A DNA stretch of 64,000 nt from an uncultured Clostridia bacterium (GTDB lineage Bacteria; Bacillota; Clostridia; Christensenellales; Pumilibacteraceae): NCBI GenBank assembly GCA_948440265.1, contig CAOJOK010000001.1:186001-250000 (forward strand), read 5' to 3'. The position numbers and the translations under genes were made by a program. Shown one piece after another: positions 34,299 through 44,584 of this stretch (position 1 is its first letter; each line of letters starts with the position of its first letter). The notes beneath the pieces were generated by a model. The model did not search any database. It saw only the letters and a list, made by a program, of their open reading frames with translations, and was not told the DNA's origin.

Positions 34299-34751
34299 TT
34301 AATCGACAAGCTGTTTAAGTATTTCCGTAATTTCATCGGCTTCGTCATTGGTTTTTGCTATAACCAAAACGGTATCGTCACCCGCCAAACAGCCGAGAAT
34401 GGACGGATTATTAAGACTATCCACCATCATTCCTGCCATATTTGCACTGCCGGGAATGGTTTTTATGACAATCAAATTACCTGCAACGGATATTTTTATA
34501 ACGGAATGTTTAAACAATCCCGATACTTTTGCGGATATAGATGTAAAATCGCTGTAATCACGGGTATATTTCTGCTTACCGTTTTCCGTAGCTATCTTTA
34601 TTATGCCGAGCTCTTTTATGTCTCTGGAAATAGTCGCCTGAGTAACTTTAAACCCTGCTCTGCGCAAAAGCGTGGCAAGCTCTTCCTGCGTTTCTATTTC
34701 GCAAGTTTGAATAAGCTCCAACATTTTCATTTGTCTTGCACTTCTTGCCAT
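34299..34751 (-). CDS. argR: Arginine repressor ArgR
   Basis: A 150-residue regulator. The winged helix-turn-helix is at the N-terminus (VTQATISRDIKELGI) and the hexamerisation, arginine-binding C-terminus has the GCLAGDDTVLVIAKT motif. It represses arginine synthesis with arginine as corepressor. The ATG at 34751 follows TAGGAGAG; the longer frame is not used. No arginine gene is in the window. Confidence 0.95.
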   Translation of the reverse strand: MARSARQMKMLELIQTCEIETQEELATLLRRAGFKVTQATISRDIKELGIIKIATENGKQKYTRDYSDFTSISAKVSGLFKHSVIKISVAGNLIVIKTIPGSANMAGMMVDSLNNPSILGCLAGDDTVLVIAKTNDEADEITEILKQLVD

Positions 34752-34759
34752 AGTCTCTC

Positions 34760-35602
34760 CTATCTTAAAGTGACACTCCAAGAATTTAATTTTGATAATA
34801 GTTTTTCGTAAAAATTACTGCTTTTCAAGCGCAGAAAAACAAGCTCTTTATCTGCTTTTTGTATACATAATTTTTCGTCGTTTTTAACGCGGCCGACACA
34901 ACGCCCGTCAACTATCACAGAACAGCAATCGGAAGCGGAAATAAGCGTAATTCCCACTTTTGCGCTGTCGCTTACTATAATCGGACGGCTATGCAGTGAA
35001 TGAGAGTTTATCGGAACCAATGCCATTGCCAAAGCGTCGGGAGCGAGAATACAGCCCCCCGCAGATAAAGAGTATGCCGTAGAACCAGTGGGAGTACAGA
35101 CAATATATCCGTCACAGCTGTATTTATCGGCCAATCTCTCGTTCACTTCAACTTTAATTCCAATCATTCTTTCGGAGTTATCGCGACTTAATACAACGTC
35201 GTTTAAGCCATAATACGGTTTTCCGTTCACTTTGACGCAAAGCAAGCTTCTCTTTTCTTTAATCAGCATTTTCTTTGAAAGCAGCTCCGGCACGGTATCG
35301 AGCGCGCCTATTTCTATTTCCGTCAAAAAGCCGACGTTTCCGAGATTGATTCCGAGTATCGCCGTATTATATTTCGCACAATATGACGCTATTCGCAAAA
35401 TAGTTCCGTCTCCACCCACCGTTAACATTACATCGAGTTTGTTGTCATACTCGATGTCGAAACTTTTTCCCGATACGCCTTTTTCGATAATATCACTGTG
35501 TAAAAAGACATCAAAATCAGCTGTCGAAAGAAGATTGATAAGTCTTTTTGTGACAGATAAATCGATGTCCTTATTGCAGTTAGTGAATATTCCTACCTTC
35601 AT
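34760..35602 (-). CDS. nadK: NAD kinase
   Basis: A 280-residue enzyme that makes NADP. The GGDGT motif is in LTVGGDGTILRIA near residue 60, and the NAD site is CTPTGSTAYSLSAGG. The usual N of NPTGST is replaced by C here. The ATG at 35602 lies only 9 nt after a consensus -10 box, so the transcript would start 2-3 nt before the codon. Confidence 0.96.
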   Translation of the reverse strand: MKVGIFTNCNKDIDLSVTKRLINLLSTADFDVFLHSDIIEKGVSGKSFDIEYDNKLDVMLTVGGDGTILRIASYCAKYNTAILGINLGNVGFLTEIEIGALDTVPELLSKKMLIKEKRSLLCVKVNGKPYYGLNDVVLSRDNSERMIGIKVEVNERLADKYSCDGYIVCTPTGSTAYSLSAGGCILAPDALAMALVPINSHSLHSRPIIVSDSAKVGITLISASDCCSVIVDGRCVGRVKNDEKLCIQKADKELVFLRLKSSNFYEKLLSKLNSWSVTLR

Positions 35603-35611
35603 ACTGCTTTT

Positions 35612-35640
35612 ATTATACAGTATATCTAATAAATATTCAA
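35612..35640 (-). promoter_or_regulatory. Sigma-A promoter of nadK-argR-recN, near-leaderless
   Basis: TTGAAT (35635-35640), a 17-nt spacer and TATAAT (35612-35617) in the gap between dxs and nadK. Confidence 0.8.
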
Positions 35641-35660
35641 CAAAATAACGGTATGTTTTT

Positions 35661-37454
35661 TTATTTAAGCAACTTTTTTATATTGGATTCGCAAAAACCT
35701 GCTTCGTTTAAAGACGATTGAATGTCCATATTGTCAACAAAACCGTCATAACCGAGAGTTACTACTTTTATATCTTTTTTTTCCGAAAAGTATTTCGCCA
35801 CACAGGCTCCGAAACCGCCGGCAAGGACATTGTCTTCCATTGTCAAAATCGTGCTTCCGCCCTCAACTTTCGAAAGCCACTTCAAATCCAACGGTTTCAC
35901 ACACCGTGCATTTACGATATTTACGTTATCGATGCGGCTCGCTATATCTAACATTCTGTTTCCGACAGCCAAAATATATTTCTTGCTGTCACATTTTCTT
36001 ACGGTCTCCCAGTCTGTAACAGGCGCGACACTGACCTTATCATATTGCATTGTAAACGATTTAGGATATCTTATGGCAAGCGGCGCGTTGAAAGTTAAAG
36101 AAAACTCCAACATTTCATTTAATTCATCACCGTCTTTTGGAGTAAGCACCGTCATATTGGGTATCATACCGAGATAACTCAAATCCATAATGCCCTGGTG
36201 CGTTATGCCGTCGGCACCGACTACACCTGCTCTGTCAATCAAAAAAGTTACGGGCAGATTATCTAAACACACGTCGTGTATTATCTGGTCGAAGCCGCGT
36301 TGCAAAAAAGACGAATATACTGCAAAGTACGGTTTCAACCCTCCTTTTGCCATTCCTGCAGCCATTGTAACGGCGTGCTGTTCGGCTATCGCCACGTCAA
36401 ATGAGCGTTCGGGAAATTGCTCAAAAAATTTTTCCAATCCCGTACCGCTTTTCATAGCCGCCGTAACGGCAACTACTCTCGAATCTTTTTGCGCGAGTTC
36501 ACAAAGTTTATCGCCTACTACTTCCGCAAAACAAAATGATTTGTTTTCCGATTTCGGCGACAAACCGTGAAATCTTTCGGCGTCGGTCTCGGCAACGTCA
36601 TACCCGTTTCCTTTATTCGTAACCAAATGAATTAGAACAGGGCGATTTTCGTCTTTTACTTGATTAAAGATATCTATAATATTTTTTACGTTATGACCGT
36701 CAAACGGTCCATAATACTTGATACCGAAATTTTCAAACAGCTTGTTGGAAAGAATTATAGACTTCAAATTGTCACGCGTTCTTTCAAACATACCCACAAG
36801 CTTATCCCCGAAAAACGGCAATGCGGAAACGCCCCGTTTCAAATTATGCTTAAACTTTGCATACGGCTTGCTTAATCTCAAACGTGCCAGATAATTGGAA
36901 AAAGCGCCGACGTTTGGAGAAATAGACATTTTGTTATCGTTTAAAACAATAATCATTTTCTCTTGGCTTTCACCTATATCGTTAATTGCTTCATAAGCCA
37001 TACCGCCGGTCATAGCGCCGTCGCCTATGACGCTGACCACATTGAAATTTTCGCCTCTCAAATCGCGCGCGCGCGCCAGCCCCAATGCCGCGGATAAAGA
37101 TGTAGAACTATGTCCGCCGATAAAACTGTCGCATTCGTTTTCGGACGGCTTCGGAAATCCCGAAATACCGCCGTTTTTTCTTAAATCGGAAAACTTATCA
37201 CGTCTGCCCGTAACGATTTTATGCGTATACGATTGGTGCCCCACGTCCCATACGATTTTATCGTGCGGAACATCAAATACATAATGCAAGGCAAGAGTAA
37301 GCTCTACCGAACCCAAATTAGATGCCAAATGACCGCCGTTTTTTTGCACGACGTCTATAATATGCTCTCGCACGTCTTCGGCATAGACTTCAAGCTCTTT
37401 CATAGAAAGAGCTTTTAAATCCGATATAGAGTTTACTTTTTCCCAGTATGCCAT
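35661..37454 (-). CDS. dxs: 1-deoxy-D-xylulose-5-phosphate synthase
   Basis: A 597-residue transketolase-family enzyme, first step of the MEP isoprenoid pathway. The thiamine diphosphate motif starts at GDGAMTGGMAYEAIND, the catalytic glutamate lies in IAEQHAVTMAAGMA, and the C-terminal domain is complete. It starts 1 nt after ispA with little ribosome site, so translation is probably coupled. tlyA, often next in this cluster, is missing. Confidence 0.97.
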   Translation of the reverse strand: MAYWEKVNSISDLKALSMKELEVYAEDVREHIIDVVQKNGGHLASNLGSVELTLALHYVFDVPHDKIVWDVGHQSYTHKIVTGRRDKFSDLRKNGGISGFPKPSENECDSFIGGHSSTSLSAALGLARARDLRGENFNVVSVIGDGAMTGGMAYEAINDIGESQEKMIIVLNDNKMSISPNVGAFSNYLARLRLSKPYAKFKHNLKRGVSALPFFGDKLVGMFERTRDNLKSIILSNKLFENFGIKYYGPFDGHNVKNIIDIFNQVKDENRPVLIHLVTNKGNGYDVAETDAERFHGLSPKSENKSFCFAEVVGDKLCELAQKDSRVVAVTAAMKSGTGLEKFFEQFPERSFDVAIAEQHAVTMAAGMAKGGLKPYFAVYSSFLQRGFDQIIHDVCLDNLPVTFLIDRAGVVGADGITHQGIMDLSYLGMIPNMTVLTPKDGDELNEMLEFSLTFNAPLAIRYPKSFTMQYDKVSVAPVTDWETVRKCDSKKYILAVGNRMLDIASRIDNVNIVNARCVKPLDLKWLSKVEGGSTILTMEDNVLAGGFGACVAKYFSEKKDIKVVTLGYDGFVDNMDIQSSLNEAGFCESNIKKLLK

Positions 37455-37455
37455 T

Positions 37456-38322
37456 TCAGTTTTTTCTTATCGATAAATTCTTAACCAGTGTGCGCAAAAA
37501 CGAAGTATCTTTATTTAATGCAGACAACTGCGTCAAAGCCATTGCGGTTCTGTCGCTGACGGCGCGCTTTGCTTCTTTGATTCCGTATATCTTGACAAAC
37601 GTATTTTTATCTTCGTCCTCGCCTTTGTCAAAATCGATTAAGTCATCTACTATTTGAAAAACGTAACCGATGTTATCGCCCGCTTCGCGCAATCTTCCGA
37701 TATCGAATTCGGTCGCTCCGCCTACAATCGCACCGGCTAATAGAGAAGCGGTAATCAAATCGGCGGTTTTATGCTGATATATATAATTCAACCGCGCCGA
37801 AATGTGCTTTCCCGTATCGACTGCGGTATCCACAACTTGTCCGGCTATAAGACCGCGCGCTCCGGCAAGCTCCGATATAAGCTTTGCCGCTCGGATGTAA
37901 TTATTTTTTATATCGTCATCGGCCAAAGATACGGCTTCGAATAGCAATTCATAAGCCATATTCAAAAGCGCGTCTCCTGAAAGAACGGCAACATCCTCTC
38001 CGTAAACTTTGTGATTGGACGCTTTTCCTCTCCGCATATCCGCATTATCCATACAAGGCAGGTCGTCGTGAATGAGCGAATATGTATGTAAACACTCTAT
38101 TGCGCTCGCCATTTTAAGTAAACTTTCCGTTTCCTGTGCGTCAAACATTTCGGCAGCTATTATAAATAAAATAGGTCTGAGCCGCTTACCGCCGTTTCCC
38201 ACCAACGAATATGCAATCGAAGAATATAAGGGTTCGGGGATATCTCCGAGTCCGCCGATAAACGAATTCAGATAATTTTCGAAACGCTCTTTTCTTTCAT
38301 CGTATTCCTTTTCAAAAGACAC
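37456..38322 (-). CDS. ispA: Short-chain polyprenyl diphosphate synthase (farnesyl/geranyl type)
   Basis: A 288-residue all-helical prenyltransferase. The first aspartate-rich motif is DDLPCMDNADMRRG and the second is DDLIDF. It condenses IPP with allylic diphosphates, giving precursors used by UppS encoded near 62.5 kb. The start is a GTG with GAGGGG upstream. Exact product length cannot be read off. Confidence 0.94.
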   Translation of the reverse strand: MSFEKEYDERKERFENYLNSFIGGLGDIPEPLYSSIAYSLVGNGGKRLRPILFIIAAEMFDAQETESLLKMASAIECLHTYSLIHDDLPCMDNADMRRGKASNHKVYGEDVAVLSGDALLNMAYELLFEAVSLADDDIKNNYIRAAKLISELAGARGLIAGQVVDTAVDTGKHISARLNYIYQHKTADLITASLLAGAIVGGATEFDIGRLREAGDNIGYVFQIVDDLIDFDKGEDEDKNTFVKIYGIKEAKRAVSDRTAMALTQLSALNKDTSFLRTLVKNLSIRKN

Positions 38323-38326
38323 TTTA

Positions 38327-38536
38327 TCACCCCTCTTGCTGCGAGTTAGTCAACTTTGCCATTTCCTCTTTAATAGCGGAAATTTTATCTTTACTTGCAT
38401 TCAAATCATTAAGACAGCTTTTGGCAAGCTCGATACCGTTTTCGTAAAGCGCAATGCCTTCGTTTAAGCTGATTCCGCCGCGTTCCAGTTTTTCAGCAAT
38501 ATCTTCCAGTTTTTTCAAATCCTGCTCCAATGCCAT
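38327..38536 (-). CDS. xseB: Exodeoxyribonuclease VII small subunit
   Basis: A 69-residue helical protein with the LEKLEDIAEKLERGGISL-like core (here starting LKKLEDIAEKLERGGIS). It forms the filamentous regulatory part of ExoVII with XseA, encoded 6 nt upstream. Confidence 0.95.
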   Translation of the reverse strand: MALEQDLKKLEDIAEKLERGGISLNEGIALYENGIELAKSCLNDLNASKDKISAIKEEMAKLTNSQQEG

Positions 38537-38542
38537 ATCGCA

Positions 38543-39778
38543 TTACCTCACTTTTGTTATTTTTGCCTCTGCGTATCCGTCGGCGAAAATCAATTTAACA
38601 TTATCGGCGACTTTCAAATCGCTCGCCGAAACAGCGTCTTTATTGCCTACCGTCACTTTTGCAAAACCTTTCGAGATTATTTTCAACGGACTGGAATAAT
38701 CCAACAATGTTGCCGCTGTTTTAAGTCTGGTCTGCGTCTGCTCATATAAGTTGTTCAAACTATTCGTCATTTTCTCTGCCAAGTCAAAAACATTTCTCTC
38801 GTCACGAGCCGACAATAAGCAAATTGCATTGTATAACCGTTTTTCGGTTGCTATGATTCTCTGCCAATCCATACCGACTTTTTTGTCGATTGCGTGAACT
38901 ATTGAAATCGCCGCTCTGTAAGTTTTTGCAAGTTTATCGCTATAAAGCCGCTCCGTTTCAATACTTATCTTCTGCAAAGCCGTATAAAATCTTGCGAGAA
39001 AATTCAAATTGATGTCGGATATCGCTTCTGCCGCTATGCTCGGCGTTCCGCAGCGCAATCCCGCACAAAAATCACATAAAGTGTAGTCGATTTCGTGTCC
39101 CACCGCACTGATAACGGGGACTTCGCTTCCAGCCACCGCTCTTGCAAGCTTCTCCGAATTAAAGACGTCTAAATCGTAATTTGCTCCTCCGCCTCGCGCT
39201 ATTATGACAACATCAGAACAATCGACATTTACTTTTTTCAACGCAGACAAAATGGAATTTTCCGCACTGTCGCCTTGTACCGACGCCGGATAAAGTTTGA
39301 CACCGACATTGAGATTTTTACTGCGGATAACGCTCATAATGTCGTGAATGACCGCCCCCGCTTCACTTGTTATAACCGCAACTTCACGGATATAAACAGG
39401 CGGCTTCGGTCTGTTATCGAACAGACCTTCTTTTGACAACCGCTCTTTAAGCAAAGTAAACTCGTTGAATTTTTCGCCTTGACCGATTGTTTTAACAAAA
39501 TTTGCCGTGAAATTTACTCTGCCGTTTTTCGCATAAAACGCAACTCGACCGCCGACAAGAACTTTCGTACCGACGTCTATTTGCTCCAACGTGGAAAAAA
39601 TAACACAGTTGATGTTACAATTGCCTTCCGTAAGACTGAAATACGATACTCCGTCACGCACCGATATCTGACCGATTTCACCCGACACATTGATATTATG
39701 CAATATCAATTCATCATCGAAAACCGATTTGATATAACCGTTTAACTGCGATACCGTAAGTTCCCTAACGCTTCCCAC
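38543..39778 (-). CDS. xseA: Exodeoxyribonuclease VII large subunit
   Basis: A 411-residue protein: N-terminal OB fold (about 1-100), catalytic domain with [14 protein letters not shown] and [19 protein letters not shown], then a long coiled-coil region and a C-terminal cap. It degrades single-stranded DNA from both ends. It overlaps folD by 14 nt. Confidence 0.97.
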   Translation of the reverse strand: MGSVRELTVSQLNGYIKSVFDDELILHNINVSGEIGQISVRDGVSYFSLTEGNCNINCVIFSTLEQIDVGTKVLVGGRVAFYAKNGRVNFTANFVKTIGQGEKFNEFTLLKERLSKEGLFDNRPKPPVYIREVAVITSEAGAVIHDIMSVIRSKNLNVGVKLYPASVQGDSAENSILSALKKVNVDCSDVVIIARGGGANYDLDVFNSEKLARAVAGSEVPVISAVGHEIDYTLCDFCAGLRCGTPSIAAEAISDINLNFLARFYTALQKISIETERLYSDKLAKTYRAAISIVHAIDKKVGMDWQRIIATEKRLYNAICLLSARDERNVFDLAEKMTNSLNNLYEQTQTRLKTAATLLDYSSPLKIISKGFAKVTVGNKDAVSASDLKVADNVKLIFADGYAEAKITKVR

Positions 39779-40619
39779 TCATCGCCGCCTTTATCGTGTT
39801 ATTCATAAGCATAGTGATAGTCATAGGGCCCACACCGCCGGGCACAGGCGTTATGTAAGAAGCTTTTTGCGAAACTTCATCAAACGCAACGTCTCCGTAT
39901 AACTTTCCGTTTTCGCGATTCATTCCGACGTCGATAACGATAGCTCCCTTTTTCACCATATCCTTTTTGACAAACTCTTTTTTTCCTATCGCCACAACCA
40001 GTATATCCGCTTGCGATGTTATATCGGATAAATGCTCCGTTTTAGAATGACATATTGTGACGGTAGCATCATTCTGTAGCAAAAGCATTGCAGCCGGCTT
40101 GCCGACAATATTGCTTCTACCCAATACGACCGCGTGTTTGCCTGAAATTTTACAACCTGTGCTTTTAATGAGCTCGATAACCCCTGACGGAGTACAGGCC
40201 GACAAATTATCGTTTCCGAGCAAAAGATTACCTGCATTTACCGCGTGAAAACCGTCTACATCTTTGTCCGGAGAAACTCTTGCAAGCACTTCTTTTTCAA
40301 AGCTTTTGTCGGGAAGCGGCAACTGAATTAAAATTCCGTCAACATTTTTGTCAGCATTTAACGTATCGACCAATTCCAAAATCTCATTCTTTTCGGCAGT
40401 CTCCGGCAAATAATAGGCGAAAGATTTAAGCCCGACTTCTTCACAGGCTTTAATTTTGTTTGCCACATAAATCTTGCTGGCAGCGTTTTCACCAACCAAG
40501 ACGACTGCAAGCCCTATCTTTCTTCCGAATTCTTTTTCGAACTTTTCCGCTTGCACTTTTAATTGCAATCTTATTTCGCCTGAAAGCTTTTTTCCGTCGA
40601 TAATTTCACTCTTGTTCAT
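39765..40619 (-). CDS. folD: Methylenetetrahydrofolate dehydrogenase/cyclohydrolase
   Basis: A 284-residue bifunctional enzyme of one-carbon metabolism. The catalytic lysine is in [14 protein letters not shown], the NADP site in [14 protein letters not shown] and the C-terminal motif is [15 protein letters not shown]. It overlaps nusB by 14 nt. Confidence 0.97.
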   Translation of the reverse strand: MNKSEIIDGKKLSGEIRLQLKVQAEKFEKEFGRKIGLAVVLVGENAASKIYVANKIKACEEVGLKSFAYYLPETAEKNEILELVDTLNADKNVDGILIQLPLPDKSFEKEVLARVSPDKDVDGFHAVNAGNLLLGNDNLSACTPSGVIELIKSTGCKISGKHAVVLGRSNIVGKPAAMLLLQNDATVTICHSKTEHLSDITSQADILVVAIGKKEFVKKDMVKKGAIVIDVGMNRENGKLYGDVAFDEVSQKASYITPVPGGVGPMTITMLMNNTIKAAMSGKR

Positions 40620-41022
40620 TCAGCAGTTCCTCCTTGTTCGCCACAACTGACGCAAGAACGCCGTTTATAAAAGACTGGCTTTTGTCCGTAGAATACTTCT
40701 TTGCAAACTCAAGAGCCTCATTTATAGATGCGCCTACCGGAATATCGTCCAAATATAAAATTTCATAAGCGGCAACTAAAATCAAGGCGCAGTCCAATTT
40801 GAATATGCGCTCGAACACAAAGTTTTTGGAATATTTCTCTATGGCGGTTTTTAAGAAATCGTATTTTTCGTTCACGCCGTTATAGAGCTTTCGCACAAAA
40901 ATTTCGTCTTCCGACGGCATTTCGTCAATGCACAATTCCAAACTGAAATCGTCGCACACACCGTTAACGCATCGTTCGTATATCAGCTTATAAACTTGTT
41001 CTCTTGCTGTTTTTCTGCTCAT
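40606..41022 (-). CDS. nusB: Transcription antitermination factor NusB
   Basis: A 138-residue all-helical protein from the ATG at 41022 (TGAGGAT upstream), ending with [26 protein letters not shown], the conserved NusB C-terminus. It binds boxA RNA with NusE during rRNA transcription. Confidence 0.95.
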   Translation of the reverse strand: MSRKTAREQVYKLIYERCVNGVCDDFSLELCIDEMPSEDEIFVRKLYNGVNEKYDFLKTAIEKYSKNFVFERIFKLDCALILVAAYEILYLDDIPVGASINEALEFAKKYSTDKSQSFINGVLASVVANKEELLNEQE

Positions 41023-41043
41023 AAAATCCTCAAACAAATGTCA

Positions 41044-41071
41044 AAGACTCTCAACATAAATCGAGAGTCTT
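41044..41071 (-). terminator. Hairpin between yqhY and nusB (attenuator-like)
   Basis: A 9-bp stem (41044-41052 with 41063-41071) with a 10-nt loop is followed by only a short T run. It is likely a leaky attenuator or processing site rather than a strong stop. Confidence 0.45.
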
Positions 41072-41080
41072 CGGTGCTGT

Positions 41081-41404
41081 TCAATCACCTTTTTCATCAA
41101 AAGCAACGCCCATTATATTAACGTTCACGACACCCACTTTAAAAGATGTCATTGTTTCGACGCTTCTTTTAATATTTTCTTGCACTCTGAACGCGACGTC
41201 CGAACATTTAACATTGAACGAAACGTTAATAAAGACATCGACGTTTATCGTATTTCCGATTGTTTCGGTCCGAATTCCTTTTCCCTGCAAGCCTACGACG
41301 CCTTTGATTTCTTGCGCGGCAAGACCGACTATGGACGTAACGACATTATGACCGTATGTAACGTCTCCTGTAGAATCGGAATTGAATCTTGACTTGAAAG
41401 GCAT
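41081..41404 (-). CDS. yqhY: Asp23/Gls24 family protein (YqhY)
   Basis: A 107-residue Asp23 protein, the second in the window. It has the VVTSIVGLAAQEIKGVVGLQG N-terminal block and ends VGVVNVNIMGVAFDEKGD. YqhY commonly precedes nusB in Firmicutes and has been linked to lipid/acetyl-CoA carboxylase regulation in Bacillus. Confidence 0.92.
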   Translation of the reverse strand: MPFKSRFNSDSTGDVTYGHNVVTSIVGLAAQEIKGVVGLQGKGIRTETIGNTINVDVFINVSFNVKCSDVAFRVQENIKRSVETMTSFKVGVVNVNIMGVAFDEKGD

Positions 41405-41486
41405 TTCAGGAAATCTCCACCACTCTTTTGCCGTCGATTAACGGTATTTGCTACTGTTTACGGTATTCGACACCGCACACAGTATT

Positions 41487-41515
41487 ATTATACCATATTT
41501 TTTCGGAAAGTACAA
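41487..41515 (-). promoter_or_regulatory. Sigma-A promoter of the yqhY-nusB-folD-xseAB-ispA-dxs operon
   Basis: TTGTAC (41510-41515), a 17-nt spacer and TATAAT (41487-41492) with a TGG extension. About 75 nt of leader precede yqhY. Confidence 0.8.
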
Positions 41516-41524
41516 TCGTTTTTC

Positions 41525-42004
41525 CTATTCGACCGGAATAATGTTTACATTAGTGGCCTCTTTTTTTGTCTCCGTCAATACAACGTCAAGTATCTGCGCC
41601 GCCTGTTCGGATGTCAGCTCTTTGGCTTTTACGATAACATTGACGTTTTCGGTCGAATTGGTGACAACCGCGTCTTCGAATCCGAGCGACTTGATAAGTC
41701 CTTCCAAAACAAGCTCGACTTCCATATTTTTCGTAAGCTCCAATTTATTGGCTTCCGCGTCTGCAATCGCTTCTGCGCTGGATGCTTCATTGGCAATAAT
41801 TGCGTCAAGATAAAGAATAGTCTGCTCTCTTGTAGTCTTTCTGTCTATACGGTAAGTTTCGAAAAAATTACCGTAATTATTGCCGCTTACGGGGCTGTCG
41901 CCGCCTTTGTTGTAAAGATTAAGGAAGATATTAAGACCGCCTGCCACAACAAGCAGAGCAATCATACCGACCAAAACAATTATTTTCTTTTTTTTGCTAA
42001 TCAT
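41525..42004 (-). CDS. spoIIIAH: Stage III sporulation protein AH
   Basis: A 159-residue protein: one membrane helix (about 7-28) and an extracytoplasmic ring-building domain. SpoIIIAH meets forespore SpoIIQ to form the channel across the intermembrane space. At 159 residues it is shorter than the Bacillus protein (about 218), mainly in the linker. The ATG at 42004 has AGGAGG upstream. Confidence 0.93.
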   Translation of the reverse strand: MISKKKKIIVLVGMIALLVVAGGLNIFLNLYNKGGDSPVSGNNYGNFFETYRIDRKTTREQTILYLDAIIANEASSAEAIADAEANKLELTKNMEVELVLEGLIKSLGFEDAVVTNSTENVNVIVKAKELTSEQAAQILDVVLTETKKEATNVNIIPVE

Positions 42005-42023
42005 ATATAGCCTCCTGATTTGA

Positions 42024-42539
42024 TTATTTTTTTGCCGGGAAAACATTGATTTTCTCTGGTGATATATCCAACAATACAGAGATTGCCGAAATTATGTCTA
42101 ACTTGATTTTTACGTTATCCCCTCCTTGACAGATTACTATCACACCCAAGGCTTTCGGATATATTTCCTTTAAGATTATGGGTGATGACGTGCCTTGCGA
42201 AGTTATTATTTGCGGCGACGATGTAGAACCGTTTGCCGACGTGCTTGTAATATAAGCAATAATCGACTCGACTCCGCCGTCCCAATTTATCACCACAGTC
42301 GGTGAGGAGCCGCACATATCGGCTACCGCTTTTGTGATGTCCTGCTTCATTCGTGCGCAATAATCGCTCGATTGAGTGCTTACGGCAGTATCTTTCTTTT
42401 TCGACGACGATGCCGCAAAAGACGAAAAGTAAATTATAAGCATAATTAAAACCGCTATGACGGCTATAATTATTTCAATATGCTTAATGGATTTTATCTT
42501 ATCGAATATGTTTTTGAGTTTACTGTCTTTCTTATCCAT
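42024..42539 (-). CDS. spoIIIAG: Stage III sporulation protein AG
   Basis: A 171-residue single-pass membrane protein (helix about 20-42) with an extracytoplasmic ring domain ending in KIKLDIISAISVLLDISPEKINV. SpoIIIAG forms the large ring of the mother-cell side of the feeding tube. It overlaps spoIIIAF by 8 nt. Confidence 0.94.
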   Translation of the reverse strand: MDKKDSKLKNIFDKIKSIKHIEIIIAVIAVLIMLIIYFSSFAASSSKKKDTAVSTQSSDYCARMKQDITKAVADMCGSSPTVVINWDGGVESIIAYITSTSANGSTSSPQIITSQGTSSPIILKEIYPKALGVIVICQGGDNVKIKLDIISAISVLLDISPEKINVFPAKK

Positions 42540-43020
42540 TTATCTCTATCTCAACCTCTGGATTGCCTGTAAATTGTTTCACTCTTTCCCTAATAAACTC
42601 ATACTTATTTATATTCGCCAATTTGTCGTTAATGACTGAATTGCTTAAATCTATGACAATTCGTTTGACGATTAAATTCCCGTTGTCAAACTCCGCATTT
42701 ACTTTCACGGAAAGACCGCTTATCCCCTCTTGTTCAAAAGCTTCGGTAATAGCTTTTTCCAGTACCATTACTTTCTGCCTCTCGGCGAATCCGACAAAGT
42801 CACTGTCGATTTGTATTTCACCTACCAAATCCGAAAAACTTACGTCGAAACCGTTTTTTACAATACTCGGTAACGGTGTGATAATAATCAGCACAGATAC
42901 AGTCGCAAAAACAGACCGAATAAAATTCTTTAAGCGGCTTTTTGCAACCAGCAAATCGACAATTGTTCCGAGTACAACGATGCCGAGTATACTCATTATC
43001 CAAGCAGAAATAAATTTCAT
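42532..43020 (-). CDS. spoIIIAF: Stage III sporulation protein AF
   Basis: A 162-residue protein with two N-terminal helices (about 5-22 and 34-52) and a soluble ring-like domain. It starts within the spoIIIAE end (4-nt overlap). Confidence 0.94.
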   Translation of the reverse strand: MKFISAWIMSILGIVVLGTIVDLLVAKSRLKNFIRSVFATVSVLIIITPLPSIVKNGFDVSFSDLVGEIQIDSDFVGFAERQKVMVLEKAITEAFEQEGISGLSVKVNAEFDNGNLIVKRIVIDLSNSVINDKLANINKYEFIRERVKQFTGNPEVEIEING

Positions 43021-44204
43021 ATACTTAAATTCCCGGTAGCTATAATCAGCAGTATAAACATAAAGTACAAAAAGCCTATACCTATAATCATAGCGGTCAA
43101 AAGATTTATATTTTTTCCGAAGCCGCTTATTACTCCTGAAATCTCGGTACTTCCCAAAGGTTCGGTTATAGCCGACGTAAGCCTTAAAGTCAGCGATAGT
43201 AAAGCAATCTGGATAACGTACGGCAAAATGGTAAACAGCAATATCAAAATAGCCGTAAGCCCCAATGAATTTTTAATTAAAACGCTGCCTGCCATAATCA
43301 GATTAAATCCTTCCGAAAGATATCCGCCTATGACGGGCACATATTTGCTTAAAGCAAATTTTGTAGTCCTAATCGATATCCCGTCATATATAGACGCAGT
43401 TATACCCTGAATAGAAAGAAATGCCGTAAATAAAAAGAACGATGTGTTAAGCACCCATTTCGATATCGTGGAAAAAAACGATGACATTTCTTTCAACTTA
43501 ATGCCGCTCGATAAACTGCCGACTGCCGTAAAAACAATAGATATCAGAAACATAGGAATAGCTATTGTCGTAATCAAATTTATCATCCCCGATGCAAAAA
43601 CAACGACTGCAGGACGGTAAATACTGACAGAAGCACCTGCGCCGATTGCCGTCATCAGCGTTAAAAGTATCGGAAAGATTACATCTGTCTGTGCTTTAAG
43701 CGTATTTAACATACCTATAGCGGCATTAATCACAAAGTATACTTGCGTGATAAGCATAATCAATGTGATTCCCATACAGGCAAACCTTACAATGCTTTCC
43801 ACGGAATCCGAAGCAAACTTTCCCTTCATCGAATTTATGACATTGAAAGCAATCGCAACCGCTATTAACGCCATCATAAGCGGTATAAATGTTTTTGCGT
43901 TTGCACCCAACATAGAAAAAATAAAATCTACAATCATTTTAAAATCTATTGCATCGCCTGCAATGATTTTTTTTATGAAGTTTTTTGCGTCCAATCCTCC
44001 CAAGAAAGCTTTTTGCTGTTCCGTTAAACCGGCTAAAAATTCTTCGAGAGCCGTTAAATCGAGTTCGTCGGCAATTTCTTCTATATTGGTTGTAAGCTCG
44101 CCGTCGTTTCCGCGCTTTATAGATTGCGACTCCGCCTCATAAAAATCCGCAGGAAATATTATGGCGACGGCAACTATTAAAACGGCAAAAATTTTTATTC
44201 TCAT
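43017..44204 (-). CDS. spoIIIAE: Stage III sporulation protein AE
   Basis: A 395-residue polytopic protein with an N-terminal signal-like helix, an acidic extracytoplasmic segment and about eight helices. The GASVSIYRPAVVVFASGMINLI block is conserved. It is thought to form part of the basal membrane platform of the SpoIIIA-SpoIIQ complex. Confidence 0.95.
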   Translation of the reverse strand: MRIKIFAVLIVAVAIIFPADFYEAESQSIKRGNDGELTTNIEEIADELDLTALEEFLAGLTEQQKAFLGGLDAKNFIKKIIAGDAIDFKMIVDFIFSMLGANAKTFIPLMMALIAVAIAFNVINSMKGKFASDSVESIVRFACMGITLIMLITQVYFVINAAIGMLNTLKAQTDVIFPILLTLMTAIGAGASVSIYRPAVVVFASGMINLITTIAIPMFLISIVFTAVGSLSSGIKLKEMSSFFSTISKWVLNTSFFLFTAFLSIQGITASIYDGISIRTTKFALSKYVPVIGGYLSEGFNLIMAGSVLIKNSLGLTAILILLFTILPYVIQIALLSLTLRLTSAITEPLGSTEISGVISGFGKNINLLTAMIIGIGFLYFMFILLIIATGNLSI

Positions 44205-44584
44205 AAAATACTCTCGATAATCTCAAACAGCTTGACCAATATAGGTAACGACATCGCCATTATAATTATTTTGCCTGCAAGAACCACTTTTTCAGCTACC
44301 GATTTAGCCCCGGCGTCTTCTATGATTCCTGCCGAAAAATCCACTATATACCCTATTCCTATAATTTTAACCAGTATTTTAAATATACCGTTATCGATAC
44401 CTGCCTTTTCAATCAACGACGTCAATACGGAAAAAATTCCGGACATATAGTCTATCGTCATCAGCAGTATTATGCAGCCTCCGGCAATACCCGTCACAAT
44501 AGCCAAGTCGCTTTTGTTTTCTTTGAGAATAACAACGCAAAAAGCCGTTATAATTCCGACAAAGCATATTTTTAAAATTTCCAT
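44201..44584 (-). CDS. spoIIIAD: Stage III sporulation protein AD
   Basis: A 127-residue membrane protein with about four helices and the IGIGYIVDFSAGIIEDAGAKS block typical of the family. It begins right at the spoIIIAC stop. Confidence 0.95.
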   Translation of the reverse strand: MEILKICFVGIITAFCVVILKENKSDLAIVTGIAGGCIILLMTIDYMSGIFSVLTSLIEKAGIDNGIFKILVKIIGIGYIVDFSAGIIEDAGAKSVAEKVVLAGKIIIMAMSLPILVKLFEIIESIL

